From Pseudomonas cedrina subsp. cedrina (GTDB lineage Bacteria; Pseudomonadota; Gammaproteobacteria; Pseudomonadales; Pseudomonadaceae), in the NCBI RefSeq assembly GCF_001983175.1, contig NZ_MNPW01000004.1, forward strand, positions 62,001 to 126,000: DNA of 64,000 bases, given 5' to 3'. Every line of letters begins with the position of its first letter. The stretch's first letter is position 1. Positions 9,999-19,336 of this stretch are shown here, piece by piece. The notes beneath the pieces are model-generated. The model was given only the letters and a program-made list of their open reading frames with translations, was not told the DNA's origin and did not search any database. A program made the translations under genes and the position numbers.

Positions 9999-11897
9999 AT
10001 GTCGCACGTATCTGATTTGATCAGCGAGGACATCCTCGCCTACCTGGCCCAGCACGAGCGCAAGGAAATGTTGCGCTTCCTGACCTGCGGCAATGTCGAC
10101 GACGGCAAGAGCACCCTGATCGGGCGTCTGCTGCACGACTCCAAGATGATCTACGAAGATCACCTGGAAGCCATCACCCGCGATTCGAAAAAATCCGGCA
10201 CCACCGGCGATGACATCGACCTGGCGCTGCTGGTCGACGGCCTGCAGGCCGAGCGTGAGCAGGGCATCACCATCGATGTGGCCTACCGCTACTTCTCCAC
10301 CGCCAAGCGCAAATTCATCATCGCCGACACCCCCGGCCATGAGCAGTACACCCGCAACATGGCCACCGGTGCATCCACCTGTGACCTGGCGATCATTCTG
10401 ATCGACGCCCGCTACGGCGTGCAGACCCAGACCCGTCGCCACAGCTTCATCGCCTCGTTGCTGGGCATCAAACACATTGTGGTGGCCGTCAACAAGATGG
10501 ACATCAATGGTTTTGACCAGAGCGTATTCGAGCAGATCAAGGCCGATTACCTGAAGTTCGCCGACGGTATCGCGTTCAAGCCAAGCACCCTGGCGTTCGT
10601 GCCGATGTCGGCGCTCAAAGGCGACAACGTGGTGAACAAGAGCGAGCGTTCGCCCTGGTACACCGGCCAGTCGCTGATGGAGATCCTCGAAACCGTCGAG
10701 ATCGCCAACGACCGCAACTACACCGACCTGCGCTTCCCGGTGCAGTACGTCAACCGTCCGAACCTGAACTTCCGGGGTTTTGCCGGCACCCTGGCCAGCG
10801 GCATCGTGCACAAGGGCGACGAAGTCGTGGTGCTGCCGTCGGGCAAGAGCAGCCGCGTGAAATCCATCGTCACCTTCGAAGGTGAACTGGAGCACGCAGG
10901 TCCTGGTCAAGCGGTGACGCTGACCATGGAAGACGAGATCGACATCTCCCGTGGCGACCTGCTGGTACACGCCGACAACGTGCCGCAAGTGACCGACGCG
11001 TTCGACGCCATGCTGGTGTGGATGGCCGAAGAGCCGATGCTGCCGGGCAAGAAATACGACATCAAGCGCGCCACCAGCTACGTGCCGGGGTCCATCACCA
11101 GCATTGTGCATCGCGTGGATGTGAACACCCTGGCCGAAGGCCCGGCGAGTTCGCTGCAGCTGAACGAGATTGGCCGGGTCAAGGTCAGCCTCGACGCCGC
11201 CATCGCCCTGGACGGTTACGACAGCAACCGCACCACCGGCGCGTTCATCGTCATCGACCGCTTGACCAACGGCACCGTGGCCGCCGGCATGATCATCGCC
11301 CCGCCGGTCACCCACGGCAGCGCGGCGCAGCATGGCAAGTTGGCCCATGTAGCCACCGAAGAGCGCGCCCTGCGTTTCGGCCAGCAACCGGCGACCGTGC
11401 TGTTCAGCGGTTTGTCGGGCGCCGGCAAGAGCACCCTGGCCTACGCGGTCGAACGCAAGTTGTTCGACATGGGCCGTGCGGTGTTCGTGCTCGATGGCCA
11501 GAACCTGCGTCACGACCTTAACAAAGGCTTGCCGCAGGATCGTGCCGGTCGCACCGAGAACTGGCGCCGTGCCGCTCACGTGGCGCGCCAGTTCAACGAA
11601 GCGGGCCTGTTGACCCTGGCCGCGTTTGTCGCGCCGGATGCCGAAGGCCGCGAACAGGTCAAGGCGCTGATCGGTGCCGAGCGCCTGCTGACGGTCTACG
11701 TGCAAGCCTCGCCGCTGGTGTGTGCCGAGCGTGATCCGCAAGGCCTGTACGCCGCCGGTGGGGATAACATTCCGGGCGAGTCCTTCCCGTACGACGTGCC
11801 GTTGAATGCCGATCTGGTGATCGACACCCAGGCCCTGTCGCTGGAAGAGAGCGTCAAGCAAGTGCTGGCGTTGTTGCGTCAGCGCGGCGCGATCTAA
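9999..11897 (+). CDS. cysNC: Bifunctional sulfate adenylyltransferase subunit 1/adenylylsulfate kinase
   Basis: A 632-residue fusion. The N-terminal EF-Tu-like GTPase ([22 protein letters not shown]) is CysN, which couples GTP hydrolysis to APS formation by CysD. The C-terminal domain from about residue 460 is CysC, the APS kinase (P-loop [12 protein letters not shown]), which makes PAPS. The fusion is the usual form in Pseudomonas. AAGGGG precedes the ATG. A strong terminator follows. Confidence 0.97.
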   Translation: MSHVSDLISEDILAYLAQHERKEMLRFLTCGNVDDGKSTLIGRLLHDSKMIYEDHLEAITRDSKKSGTTGDDIDLALLVDGLQAEREQGITIDVAYRYFSTAKRKFIIADTPGHEQYTRNMATGASTCDLAIILIDARYGVQTQTRRHSFIASLLGIKHIVVAVNKMDINGFDQSVFEQIKADYLKFADGIAFKPSTLAFVPMSALKGDNVVNKSERSPWYTGQSLMEILETVEIANDRNYTDLRFPVQYVNRPNLNFRGFAGTLASGIVHKGDEVVVLPSGKSSRVKSIVTFEGELEHAGPGQAVTLTMEDEIDISRGDLLVHADNVPQVTDAFDAMLVWMAEEPMLPGKKYDIKRATSYVPGSITSIVHRVDVNTLAEGPASSLQLNEIGRVKVSLDAAIALDGYDSNRTTGAFIVIDRLTNGTVAAGMIIAPPVTHGSAAQHGKLAHVATEERALRFGQQPATVLFSGLSGAGKSTLAYAVERKLFDMGRAVFVLDGQNLRHDLNKGLPQDRAGRTENWRRAAHVARQFNEAGLLTLAAFVAPDAEGREQVKALIGAERLLTVYVQASPLVCAERDPQGLYAAGGDNIPGESFPYDVPLNADLVIDTQALSLEESVKQVLALLRQRGAI

Positions 11898-11908
11898 ACC
11901 TCGCGGCC

Positions 11909-11950
11909 ACAAAAAAAGCCCGTCACCGAGTCATCGGTGGCGGGCTTTTT
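11909..11950 (+). terminator. Factor-independent terminator after cysNC
   Basis: A hairpin with arms GCCCGTCACCGA and TCGGTGGCGGGC (one bulge) is preceded by an A-run and followed by TTTTT, 12 bases after the cysNC stop codon. Confidence 0.9.
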
Positions 11951-11978
11951 CACATCTTCAAGATCGAACTCAATCAAT

Positions 11979-12067
11979 GTGGGAGCTGGCTTGCCTGCGA
12001 TAGCTGACTTGTCAGTTGATATAGGTGTAACTGACCCACCGCTATCGCAGGCAAGCCAGCTCCCACA
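11979..12067. repeat. REPIN (TGTGGGAGCTGGCTTGCC type)
   Basis: Inverted arms identical in their outer part to those at 4490 surround a loop with ACTTGTCAGTTGATATAGG. It separates cysNC from the convergent acyltransferase gene and ends 7 bases before the acyltransferase stop, so it may shape the 3' end of that transcript. Confidence 0.9.
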
Positions 12068-12073
12068 GGTTGG

Positions 12074-12973
12074 TCAGTGTTTGCCTGGGAATTCTGTGTG
12101 CAGTCTTTCCAGCAACTGATCCTTCTCTTCCCACAACCGGTTGATCCACCCCTGGAACGCCAACCGATACTCCCCATCCTGCTCATAATTCTTGCCAATG
12201 AACTCAGCCGGGATCGGCACTTCCTCAAACTGAACCACGACGTCCTTCACCTTCCCGCACAGCAAATCCCAGTACCCGGGACGCCCGGCAGGGTAGTGAA
12301 TGGTCACGTTCACCAGCGACTTCAACTGCTCGCCCATGGCGTCCAGCACAAACGCAATCCCGCCAGCCTTGGGTTTGAGCAAATAGCGAAACGGCGAGTT
12401 CTGCTGCGCATGTTTGCCGGGTGTGAACCGGGTGCCTTCGGCAAAGTTAAAGATGCCTACCGGATTGTGGCGAAATTTCGCACAGGTTTTGCGCGTGGTT
12501 TCCAGGTCCTTGCCTTTCTTCTCCGGGTGTTTCTCCAGGTACGCCTTGGTGTAGCGTTTCATGAACGGAAAACCCAGCGCCCACCAGGCCAGGCCAATCA
12601 CCGGCACCCAGATCAGCTCCTGCTTGAGAAAGAACTTCAAGGGGCGAATGCGGCGGTTGAGCACGTATTGCAGCACCATGATGTCGACCCAGCTCTGGTG
12701 GTTGCTGGTCACCAGGTAGGAGTGTTGATAGTCCAGGCCTTCAAGGCCTTTAAGGTGCCAGCGCGTGCGTTGCACCAGGTTCATCCAGCCCTTGTTGTTG
12801 GTCACCCAGGCTTCGTGAGTGTGGTTCATCAGCCATTCGCTGAAGCGCTTGGCAAACGGCAGCGCCTTGAACAGCGCGACGATAAACAGGAACGAACACA
12901 GCAGGATCGTGTTCAGCGCCAGCAACAGCGAAGCGATCACCCCGCGCACGGCGGCAGGTAGAAAATCCAGCAT
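12074..12973 (-). CDS. Lysophospholipid acyltransferase (PlsC/YihG family)
   Basis: A 299-residue membrane acyltransferase. The catalytic HX4D motif is NHQSWVD, and the acyl-acceptor motif is EGTRF. An N-terminal hydrophobic helix (ALNTILLCSFLFIVALF) anchors it in the inner membrane. It probably transfers a fatty acyl group to lysophosphatidic acid or a related lipid, like E. coli YihG. The start codon follows directly on the pta stop codon with no gap, so the pair forms an operon. Confidence 0.85.
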   Translation of the reverse strand: MLDFLPAAVRGVIASLLLALNTILLCSFLFIVALFKALPFAKRFSEWLMNHTHEAWVTNNKGWMNLVQRTRWHLKGLEGLDYQHSYLVTSNHQSWVDIMVLQYVLNRRIRPLKFFLKQELIWVPVIGLAWWALGFPFMKRYTKAYLEKHPEKKGKDLETTRKTCAKFRHNPVGIFNFAEGTRFTPGKHAQQNSPFRYLLKPKAGGIAFVLDAMGEQLKSLVNVTIHYPAGRPGYWDLLCGKVKDVVVQFEEVPIPAEFIGKNYEQDGEYRLAFQGWINRLWEEKDQLLERLHTEFPGKH

Positions 12974-15073
12974 TTAGATATCCATAGGTCGGTTGGCGGC
13001 TTGGATCGCAGTGAGCGCGATGGTGTACACGATGTCGTCCACCTGGGCACCGCGTGGCAGGTCGTTGACCGGTTTACGCAGGCCCTGCAGCATCGGCCCA
13101 AGGCTGACGCAATCGGCGCTGCGCTGTACGGCTTTGTAGGTGGTGTTGCCAGTATTCAGATCCGGGAACACGAATACCGTGGCCTTGCCGGCGACCAGGC
13201 TGTCGGGCGCCAGTTGGCGGGCCACGGTTTCGTTGGCGGCGGCGTCGTATTGCAGCGGGCCGTCGATCAGCAGCGAACTTTGCTGTTCGTGGGCGAGCAG
13301 GGTGGCTTCGCGGACTTTCTCCACTTCCTCGCCACTGGCCGAATCGCCGCTGGAATAGCTGATCATCGCCACGCGCGGGGTAATGCCGAACGCGGCGGCG
13401 GAATCAGCGCTTTGCAGGGCAATTTCCGCCAGCTCCGCGGCGCTCGGGTGCGGGTTCATCACACAGTCGCCGTACACCAGCACCTGCTCCGGGAACAGCA
13501 TGAAGAACACCGACGACACCAGCGTGCAGCCCGGCGCGGTCTTGATCAACTGCAGGGCGGGGCGGATGGTATTGGCGGTGGAATGAACGACGCCGGAGAC
13601 CAGGCCGTCCACTTCATCCAAGGCGAGCATCATCGTGGCGATCACCACGGTGTCTTCCAATTGCTGCTCGGCCATCGGCGCGTTAAGGCTCTTGCTCTTG
13701 CGCAACGCGACCATCGGTTCGACATAACGCTGGCGGATCAGGTCCGGGTCGAGAATCTCCAGGCCTTCGGGCAGTTCGATGCCTTGGGCGCGGGCGACCG
13801 CTTCCACATCCGCCGGCTTGGCCAGTAATACGCAGCGGGCAATGCCACGGGCCTGGCAGATGGCGGCGGCTTGCACGGTCAGCGGCTCGCTGCCCTCGGG
13901 CAACACGATGCGCTTGTTGGCGGCCTGGGCGCGCTGGATCAACTGGTAACGGAACACGGCCGGCGACAGGCGCATCTCCCGTGGCGTGCCGCAACGCTGG
14001 TGCAGCCAGCGCGCATCGAGGTGGCTGGCGACGAAATCGGTGATGATCTCCGCGCGCTCGCGGTCATCGATGGGGATTTCCTTGTTCAGGCCATTGAGCT
14101 GGTTCGCGGTGTCGTAGGAACCGCTGCTCACCGACAGCACCGGCAGCCCGGCCTGGAAAGCGCCTCGGCACAGCTCCATGATGCGCGGGTCGGGCAGGGT
14201 GTCGCTGGTCAGCAACAGGCCGGCCAGGGGCACGCCGTTGATCGCGGCCAGGCTGACGGCGAGAATGATATCGTCGCGGTCGCCGGGCGTCACCACCAGC
14301 ACGCCGGGCTTGAGCAGCTCTACGGTGTTGCGCATGGTGCGCGCGCAGATGATGATCTTGGTCATGCGCCGGGTTTCATAATCGCCGGCGTTGAGAATCT
14401 GCGCGCCCATCAGGTCGGCGACATCGCGGGTGCGCGGCGCGTTGAGTTCGGGCTGGTAGGGAATGCAACCGAGCAGGCGGAAATCACCGCTGCGCAACAA
14501 CGGGGAATGTTCCTTGAGGCGCGCCGAGAAGGCTTCCATGCTCTCGTCGGTGCGCACCTTGTTGAGGATCACGCCGAGCACTTTCGGGTCTTTCGGACCG
14601 CCGAACAGTTGAGCCTGCAATTCCACGCGGCCGGAGAGCTCGGTGAGCACTTCGTTTTCCGGGGCCGAGACCAGGATCACTTCTGCATCCAGGCTCTTGG
14701 CCAGGTGCAGGTTGACCCGTGCTGCATAGCTGGCGCTGCGGGTTGGCACCATGCCTTCGACGATCAATACGTCCTTGCCCACCGCCGCCTGCTGATACAG
14801 CGTGATGATTTCTTCAAGCAGCTCGTCAAGCTGACCGTCGCCAAGCATCCGCTCGACATGAGCCAGCCCCAGGGGTTGCGGCGGCTTCAAGCCGTGGGTG
14901 CGCGCGATCAGTTCGGTCGAACGCTCAGGGCCGGTGTCTCCCGGATGCGGCTGGGCAATCGGCTTGAAAAAACCGACTTTCAGGCCAGCTCGCTCAAGGG
15001 TGCGCACCAGCCCAAGGCTGATGGAGGTCAGACCCACACCAAAATCGGTGGGCGCGATAAAAAAAGTTTGCAT
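12974..15073 (-). CDS. pta: Phosphate acetyltransferase (long form)
   Basis: Converts acetyl-CoA and phosphate to acetyl phosphate and CoA. The 699-residue protein has the long-form layout: an N-terminal P-loop-like/BioD-type domain (MQTFFIAPTDFGVGLTS), a DRTGG domain in the middle, and the C-terminal catalytic PTA domain (RIVLPEGSEPLTVQAA, GLVSGVVHSTANTIRPALQ, YKAVQRSADCVSLGPMLQGL). I chose the ATG at 15071-15073, seven codons after another in-frame ATG, because the family starts with MQTFFIAPT. ackA is not adjacent. Confidence 0.95.
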   Translation of the reverse strand: MQTFFIAPTDFGVGLTSISLGLVRTLERAGLKVGFFKPIAQPHPGDTGPERSTELIARTHGLKPPQPLGLAHVERMLGDGQLDELLEEIITLYQQAAVGKDVLIVEGMVPTRSASYAARVNLHLAKSLDAEVILVSAPENEVLTELSGRVELQAQLFGGPKDPKVLGVILNKVRTDESMEAFSARLKEHSPLLRSGDFRLLGCIPYQPELNAPRTRDVADLMGAQILNAGDYETRRMTKIIICARTMRNTVELLKPGVLVVTPGDRDDIILAVSLAAINGVPLAGLLLTSDTLPDPRIMELCRGAFQAGLPVLSVSSGSYDTANQLNGLNKEIPIDDRERAEIITDFVASHLDARWLHQRCGTPREMRLSPAVFRYQLIQRAQAANKRIVLPEGSEPLTVQAAAICQARGIARCVLLAKPADVEAVARAQGIELPEGLEILDPDLIRQRYVEPMVALRKSKSLNAPMAEQQLEDTVVIATMMLALDEVDGLVSGVVHSTANTIRPALQLIKTAPGCTLVSSVFFMLFPEQVLVYGDCVMNPHPSAAELAEIALQSADSAAAFGITPRVAMISYSSGDSASGEEVEKVREATLLAHEQQSSLLIDGPLQYDAAANETVARQLAPDSLVAGKATVFVFPDLNTGNTTYKAVQRSADCVSLGPMLQGLRKPVNDLPRGAQVDDIVYTIALTAIQAANRPMDI

Positions 15074-15152
15074 GCGAATTCTCTGGAGTTGCATGGCTTG
15101 GGTGGCGCTCTATGGCTGAGCGCCTACCGCGAATCAGGTGCCAAGGTTATCG

Positions 15153-15389
15153 TTATTCGGGCTCTTGCGCACACCAGCCGCAGGCAAAGGACTGGCCTAT
15201 TTTTTCAATACGTTGCGCAGGGGCGAGCACCCAGGCGCGCGACTGCCAGGGCGGCTGATGACGCAGGTGCTGGGTGTGGCCGCAGGACAGCTCGGCCACC
15301 CAGTGTTGGTCGTCATCCTGGTGGAACCCGATGATGAAGGATGCCGTTGATCGCTTCCGTCCGTCCGGGTTCTGTTCGCTTTCGGGCAA
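15153..15389 (-). CDS. DUF3565 domain protein
   Basis: The core of about 60 residues (FIIGFHQDDDQHWVAELSCG, then HTQHLRHQPPW, then FACGWC) matches the DUF3565 family of small proteins of unknown function. The CGH and CGWC cysteines suggest metal binding. The start is unsettled. No ATG lies close upstream of the core, so TTG at 15387-15389 is chosen here, ACG at 15345-15347 is possible, and an ATG at 15443 would overlap the start of slyD on the other strand. The product is convincing from the core alone. Confidence 0.65.
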   Translation of the reverse strand: MPESEQNPDGRKRSTASFIIGFHQDDDQHWVAELSCGHTQHLRHQPPWQSRAWVLAPAQRIEKIGQSFACGWCAQEPE

Positions 15390-15441
15390 ATCCTTGTTTA
15401 GACTTGTCCGTTCTTCATTCTTATGCAAAAGGTCTCGCCCC

Positions 15442-15927
15442 ATGACGATCGCCGCTAACAAGGCTGTCTCCATCGACTATACCCTGACCAACGACGCTGG
15501 TGAGGTCATCGACAGCTCAGCCGGCGGCGCGCCGCTGGTCTACCTGCAAGGCGCGGGTAACATCATCCCAGGCCTGGAAAAGGCCCTGGAAGGCAAGGCA
15601 GTTGGTGATGAACTGACCGTCGCCGTAGAACCTGAAGATGCCTACGGCGAATACTCGGCCGAGCTGGTCAGCACGCTGAGCCGCAGCATGTTCGAAGGCG
15701 TCGACGAGCTGGAAGTCGGCATGCAGTTCCACGCCTCCGCGCCGGACGGCCAAATGCAGATCGTCACCATCCGCGACCTGGATGGCGACGACGTGACCGT
15801 CGACGGCAACCACCCGTTGGCTGGCCAGCGCCTGAACTTCCAGGTGAAGATCATCGCCATTCGCGACGCTTCCCAGGAAGAAGTGGCCCACGGTCACGTT
15901 CATGGTGAAGGCGGTCACCACCATTGA
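15442..15927 (+). CDS. slyD: FKBP-type peptidyl-prolyl isomerase SlyD
   Basis: A 161-residue cytoplasmic prolyl isomerase and chaperone. The FKBP core (VSIDYTLTNDAGEVIDSS, GAGNIIPGLEKALEG) is interrupted by the IF insert (EDAYGEYSAELVSTLSRSMF...) and closed by NHPLAGQRLNFQVKI. The histidine-rich tail HGHVHGEGGHHH is a shorter version of the nickel-binding SlyD tail. The ATG at 15442 was chosen because upstream sequence is not FKBP-like. A terminator follows. Confidence 0.93.
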   Translation: MTIAANKAVSIDYTLTNDAGEVIDSSAGGAPLVYLQGAGNIIPGLEKALEGKAVGDELTVAVEPEDAYGEYSAELVSTLSRSMFEGVDELEVGMQFHASAPDGQMQIVTIRDLDGDDVTVDGNHPLAGQRLNFQVKIIAIRDASQEEVAHGHVHGEGGHHH

Positions 15928-15951
15928 TCGATGGTTTGATCAAACGGTAGC

Positions 15952-15984
15952 AAAAACGCCCCGACTGGTTCGGGGCGTTTTTTT
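15952..15984 (+). terminator. Factor-independent terminator after slyD
   Basis: Arms ACGCCCCGA and TCGGGGCGT with a short loop are followed by seven Ts, 25-57 bases after the slyD stop codon. Confidence 0.9.
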
Positions 15985-15996
15985 GTGCCCAAAAAA

Positions 15997-16083
15997 TGTG
16001 GGAGCTGGCTTGCCTGCGATACAAACAACTCGATACATCAGGCATACCCAGTTGATGCTATCGCAGGCAAGCCAGCTCCCACA
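15997..16083. repeat. REPIN (TGTGGGAGCTGGCTTGCC type)
   Basis: Inverted arms like those at 4490 and 11979 surround a short loop. It lies between the slyD terminator and the rpsT terminator, at the junction of two convergent genes. Confidence 0.9.
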
Positions 16084-16118
16084 TTTTATCGACATGCTTC
16101 AGATATGAGGTACCAACA

Positions 16119-16153
16119 AAAATGCCCCATACCTTTCGGTACGGGGCATTTTT
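16119..16153 (-). terminator. Factor-independent terminator after rpsT
   Basis: AAATGCCCC and GGGGCATTT arms with the loop ATACCTTTCGGTAC form a stem flanked by A and T runs. On the minus strand it lies 42 bases after the rpsT stop codon. Confidence 0.9.
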
Positions 16154-16194
16154 TAACTGTTCCACAACCTGGGTTGTGTTGCAGTTGTTACCAC

Positions 16195-16473
16195 TTAGGC
16201 TGCAGCAGGAACGCTCAGAGCCTTGATGTGGCCATTCAGGCGGCTCTTATGACGAGCGGCCTTGTTCTTGTGGATGATGCCTTTATCGGCCATACGGTCG
16301 ATAACCGGCACTGCCAGAACGTAAGCAGCTTGGGCTTTTTCAGCGTCTTTGGTGTCGATGGCTTTAACTACATTCTTGATGTAGGTACGAACCATGGAAC
16401 GCAGGCTGGCGTTGTGGCTGCGACGCTTCTCAGCCTGTTTTGCACGTTTTTTGGCGGAAGGTGTGTTGGCCAC
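16195..16473 (-). CDS. rpsT: 30S ribosomal protein S20
   Basis: A 92-residue ribosomal protein that binds 16S rRNA early in 30S assembly. The lysine- and alanine-rich sequence [17 protein letters not shown] and the [13 protein letters not shown] helix are characteristic. It starts with GTG (16471-16473), with GAGGAG in good position upstream; rpsT also has a non-ATG start in other bacteria. A sigma-70-like promoter lies 54-82 bases upstream, and the gene is divergent from murJ. Confidence 0.97.
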   Translation of the reverse strand: MANTPSAKKRAKQAEKRRSHNASLRSMVRTYIKNVVKAIDTKDAEKAQAAYVLAVPVIDRMADKGIIHKNKAARHKSRLNGHIKALSVPAAA

Positions 16474-16526
16474 CGTCGAGCTCCTCGAAAGACTTTTTAG
16501 GAAATAGCAAACAAAATAGGCCGCGA

Positions 16527-16555
16527 ATCATGCCGATGACTTGACGGGTTGTCAA
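16527..16555 (-). promoter_or_regulatory. Sigma-70-type promoter for rpsT
   Basis: On the minus strand TTGACA (16555-16550) and CATGAT (16532-16527) are separated by 17 bases, upstream of the rpsT GTG. The -35 is a perfect consensus. Confidence 0.65.
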
Positions 16556-16726
16556 GGGCGGCTGATGCGAACTGCTGAGTGGTCGATCTGAAGAGGCGGG
16601 TGATTTATTTCCGGCGCTTGACCTGTAAACTCGCGAGCTTTGGCTCTGTGCTGTTGCAGGCGCGCAGTATCGCATAAGTGGGCGCTTTGTTCGCCTGCTC
16701 TTTATCTATAGGCGCAAACTCTTTCA

Positions 16727-18265
16727 ATGAATCTGCTCAAATCGTTGGCCGCGGTCAGCTCTATCACGATGATCTCCAGGGTTCTGGGGTTTGTGCGTGA
16801 CACCCTGCTGGCGCGCATTTTTGGCGCCAGCATGGCCACGGATGCCTTCTTTATTGCCTTTAAATTGCCCAACCTGCTGCGGCGGATCTTCGCCGAAGGC
16901 GCATTTTCCCAAGCCTTCGTGCCGATCCTGGCCGAATACAAGACCCAGCAGGGCGAGGAGGCGACCCGCACCTTTATCGCCTATGTCTCGGGCCTGTTGA
17001 CGCTGGTGTTGATGCTGGTGACCATTCTCGGCATGCTCGCCGCCCCCTGGGTGATCTGGGCCACGGCGCCTGGCTTTGCCAATACGCCGGAAAAGTTTGC
17101 GCTGACCACTGACCTGCTTCGGGTAACCTTTCCTTATATATTGCTGATCTCCCTTTCGTCATTGGCCGGGGCGATCCTCAATACCTGGAACCGGTTCTCG
17201 GTGCCGGCCTTCGTGCCGACCCTGCTGAACGTCAGCATGATCCTCTTCGCGCTGTTCCTCACGCCGTACTTCGATCCGCCGGTGATGGCCCTGGGTTGGG
17301 CCGTACTGGCCGGCGGCCTGGCGCAATTGCTCTACCAGCTGCCGCACCTGAAAAAGATCGGCATGCTCGTACTGCCGCGCCTGAATCTGAAGGACACCGG
17401 TGTATGGCGCGTGATGCGCAATATGCTGCCGGCGATCCTTGGCGTGTCGGTCAGCCAGATTTCGCTGATCATCAACACCGCGTTCGCTTCGTTGCTGGTG
17501 TCCGGCTCGGTGTCATGGATGTACTACGCCGACCGTCTGATGGAATTGCCGTCCGGCGTGTTGGGCGTGGCCCTGGGCACGATCCTGTTGCCGACCCTGG
17601 CGCGCACCTACGCCAGCAAGGATCGCCAGGAATATTCGCGCATTCTCGATTGGGGCCTGCGCCTGTGCTTTGTGCTGGTGCTGCCCTGTGCGCTGGCGCT
17701 GGGGATCCTGGCCGAGCCGTTGACCGTGTCGCTGTTTCAATACGGCCAATTCGATGCCCATGACGCCCTGATGACGCAGCACGCCCTGGTCGCCTATTCC
17801 GTCGGGCTGCTGGGTATTATCGTAATCAAGGTGCTGGCGCCGGGCTTTTATGCCCAGCAGAACATCCGCACACCGGTGAAAATCGCGATTTTCACGCTGA
17901 TCGTGACCCAATTGCTTAACCTTGTGTTCATCGGCCCGTTGCAACATGCCGGCCTGGCCCTGGCCATCAGTGCCGGTGCGTGCATCAACGCCGGCCTGCT
18001 GTATTACCAGTTGCGTAAACAAAAGATGTACCAGCCGCAACCGGGCTGGGGGCTGTTTGCCCTTAAGCTGTTGGTCGCGGTGGCGATGATGTCGGCCGTG
18101 TTGCTGGGCCTGATGCACGTTATGCCTGCCTGGAGCGAAGGCGGCATGTTGGAACGCTTCATGCGCCTTGGCGTGCTGGTAGTCGCCGGTGTGCTGGTGT
18201 ACTTCGCAATGTTGCTGCTGCAAGGCTTTCGCCTGCGCGATTTCAATCGCAAGTCGTTGAGCTAG
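16727..18265 (+). CDS. murJ: Lipid II flippase MurJ (MviN)
   Basis: Flips lipid II across the inner membrane during peptidoglycan synthesis. The 512-residue protein has about 14 membrane segments and the conserved N-terminus [19 protein letters not shown] and [17 protein letters not shown], whose arginines line the central cavity in MOP-family MurJ. No clear Shine-Dalgarno precedes the ATG. ribF follows 118 bases later. Confidence 0.96.
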   Translation: MNLLKSLAAVSSITMISRVLGFVRDTLLARIFGASMATDAFFIAFKLPNLLRRIFAEGAFSQAFVPILAEYKTQQGEEATRTFIAYVSGLLTLVLMLVTILGMLAAPWVIWATAPGFANTPEKFALTTDLLRVTFPYILLISLSSLAGAILNTWNRFSVPAFVPTLLNVSMILFALFLTPYFDPPVMALGWAVLAGGLAQLLYQLPHLKKIGMLVLPRLNLKDTGVWRVMRNMLPAILGVSVSQISLIINTAFASLLVSGSVSWMYYADRLMELPSGVLGVALGTILLPTLARTYASKDRQEYSRILDWGLRLCFVLVLPCALALGILAEPLTVSLFQYGQFDAHDALMTQHALVAYSVGLLGIIVIKVLAPGFYAQQNIRTPVKIAIFTLIVTQLLNLVFIGPLQHAGLALAISAGACINAGLLYYQLRKQKMYQPQPGWGLFALKLLVAVAMMSAVLLGLMHVMPAWSEGGMLERFMRLGVLVVAGVLVYFAMLLLQGFRLRDFNRKSLS

Positions 18266-18383
18266 AGAGTTTGCCGCGATAAACGGTTGTTTTAGCGATT
18301 CGATCCATTTGGCCTGCGGTGTTGCCTGTCGTCCGGGGCCGGGTGTGGTTATAATCGACCACTTTATGAGCAAGAAGCGCGTT

Positions 18384-19322
18384 ATGCAGCTGGTTCGAGG
18401 TCTCCACAACCTGCGCCCCGAGCATCGGGGCTGCGTCGCCACTATTGGCAACTTTGACGGTGTTCACCGTGGCCACCAGGCTATCCTGGCCCGGCTGCGC
18501 GAGCGCGCGGTCGAGTTGGGCGTGCCCAGCTGCGTGGTGATTTTCGAGCCGCAGCCGCGGGAATATTTTACCCCCGAGACTGCGCCGGCCCGTCTGGCCC
18601 GCCTGCGTGACAAGCTGCAACTGCTGGCTGAAGAAGGCGTGGACCGCGTCCTCTGCCTGGCCTTCAACCAGCGCTTGCAAAGCCTGAGCGCCGCCGAGTT
18701 CGTCGACCGTATCCTGGTCGATGGCCTGGGCGTTGAGCATTTGGAGGTCGGCGACGACTTCCGCTTTGGTTGCGACCGCGTCGGGGATTTCGATTTCCTG
18801 CAACAGGCCGGCGTCAACCAGGGGTTTACCGTCGAAGCCGCGCAAACCGTTGAACTCGACGGCCTGCGCGTGAGCAGTACCCAGGTGCGTAACGCCTTGG
18901 CCGCCGCCGACTTTGCCTTGGCCGAGCGTTTGCTAGGTCGCCCGTTCCGCATTGCCGGTCGGGTCCTGCACGGCCAGAAGCTGGCGCGCCAATTGGGCAC
19001 GCCAACCGCCAACGTGCAACTCAAGCGCCGCCGTGTGCCGCTGACCGGGGTTTACCTGGTCAGCGTCGACATCGACGGCCAATCGTGGCCGGGAGTCGCC
19101 AACATAGGCGTCAGGCCCACGGTTGCAGGTGATGGCAAGGCCCACCTGGAAGTTCACCTTTTGGATTTTGCCGGTGATTTATACGACCGGCGTTTGACGG
19201 TGGTTTTCCACCAGAAGCTGCGTGAAGAGCAGCGTTTCGCCTCCCTCGAGGCGTTGAAAACGGCGATCAATGCGGATGTCGCCGCCGCCCGTGCACTAGC
19301 CGCACCTAGCGCCCATCGCTAA
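18384..19322 (+). CDS. ribF: Bifunctional riboflavin kinase/FAD synthetase
   Basis: Makes FMN and then FAD from riboflavin. The N-terminal nucleotidyltransferase domain has IGNFDGVHRGHQAIL near residues 22-36 and RVSSTQVRNAL. The C-terminal kinase domain has GRVLHGQKLARQLGTPTANV and the metal-binding TPTAN motif. The 312-residue length is normal. The ATG at 18384 begins the family N-terminus MQLVRGLHNL; an ATG six codons upstream is a poorer fit. It lies in the murJ-ribF-ileS-lspA-fkpB series, 14 bases before ileS. Confidence 0.96.
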   Translation: MQLVRGLHNLRPEHRGCVATIGNFDGVHRGHQAILARLRERAVELGVPSCVVIFEPQPREYFTPETAPARLARLRDKLQLLAEEGVDRVLCLAFNQRLQSLSAAEFVDRILVDGLGVEHLEVGDDFRFGCDRVGDFDFLQQAGVNQGFTVEAAQTVELDGLRVSSTQVRNALAAADFALAERLLGRPFRIAGRVLHGQKLARQLGTPTANVQLKRRRVPLTGVYLVSVDIDGQSWPGVANIGVRPTVAGDGKAHLEVHLLDFAGDLYDRRLTVVFHQKLREEQRFASLEALKTAINADVAAARALAAPSAHR

Positions 19323-19336
19323 CCGAAGAGCCTTAA

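Noticed and set aside
8754..11912. A minus-strand open frame over 1,000 codons long opposite cysD-cysNC.
   Set aside because: High-GC codon use keeps stop codons out of the antisense frames. The sense genes have full motifs and the antisense protein has no recognised domains.
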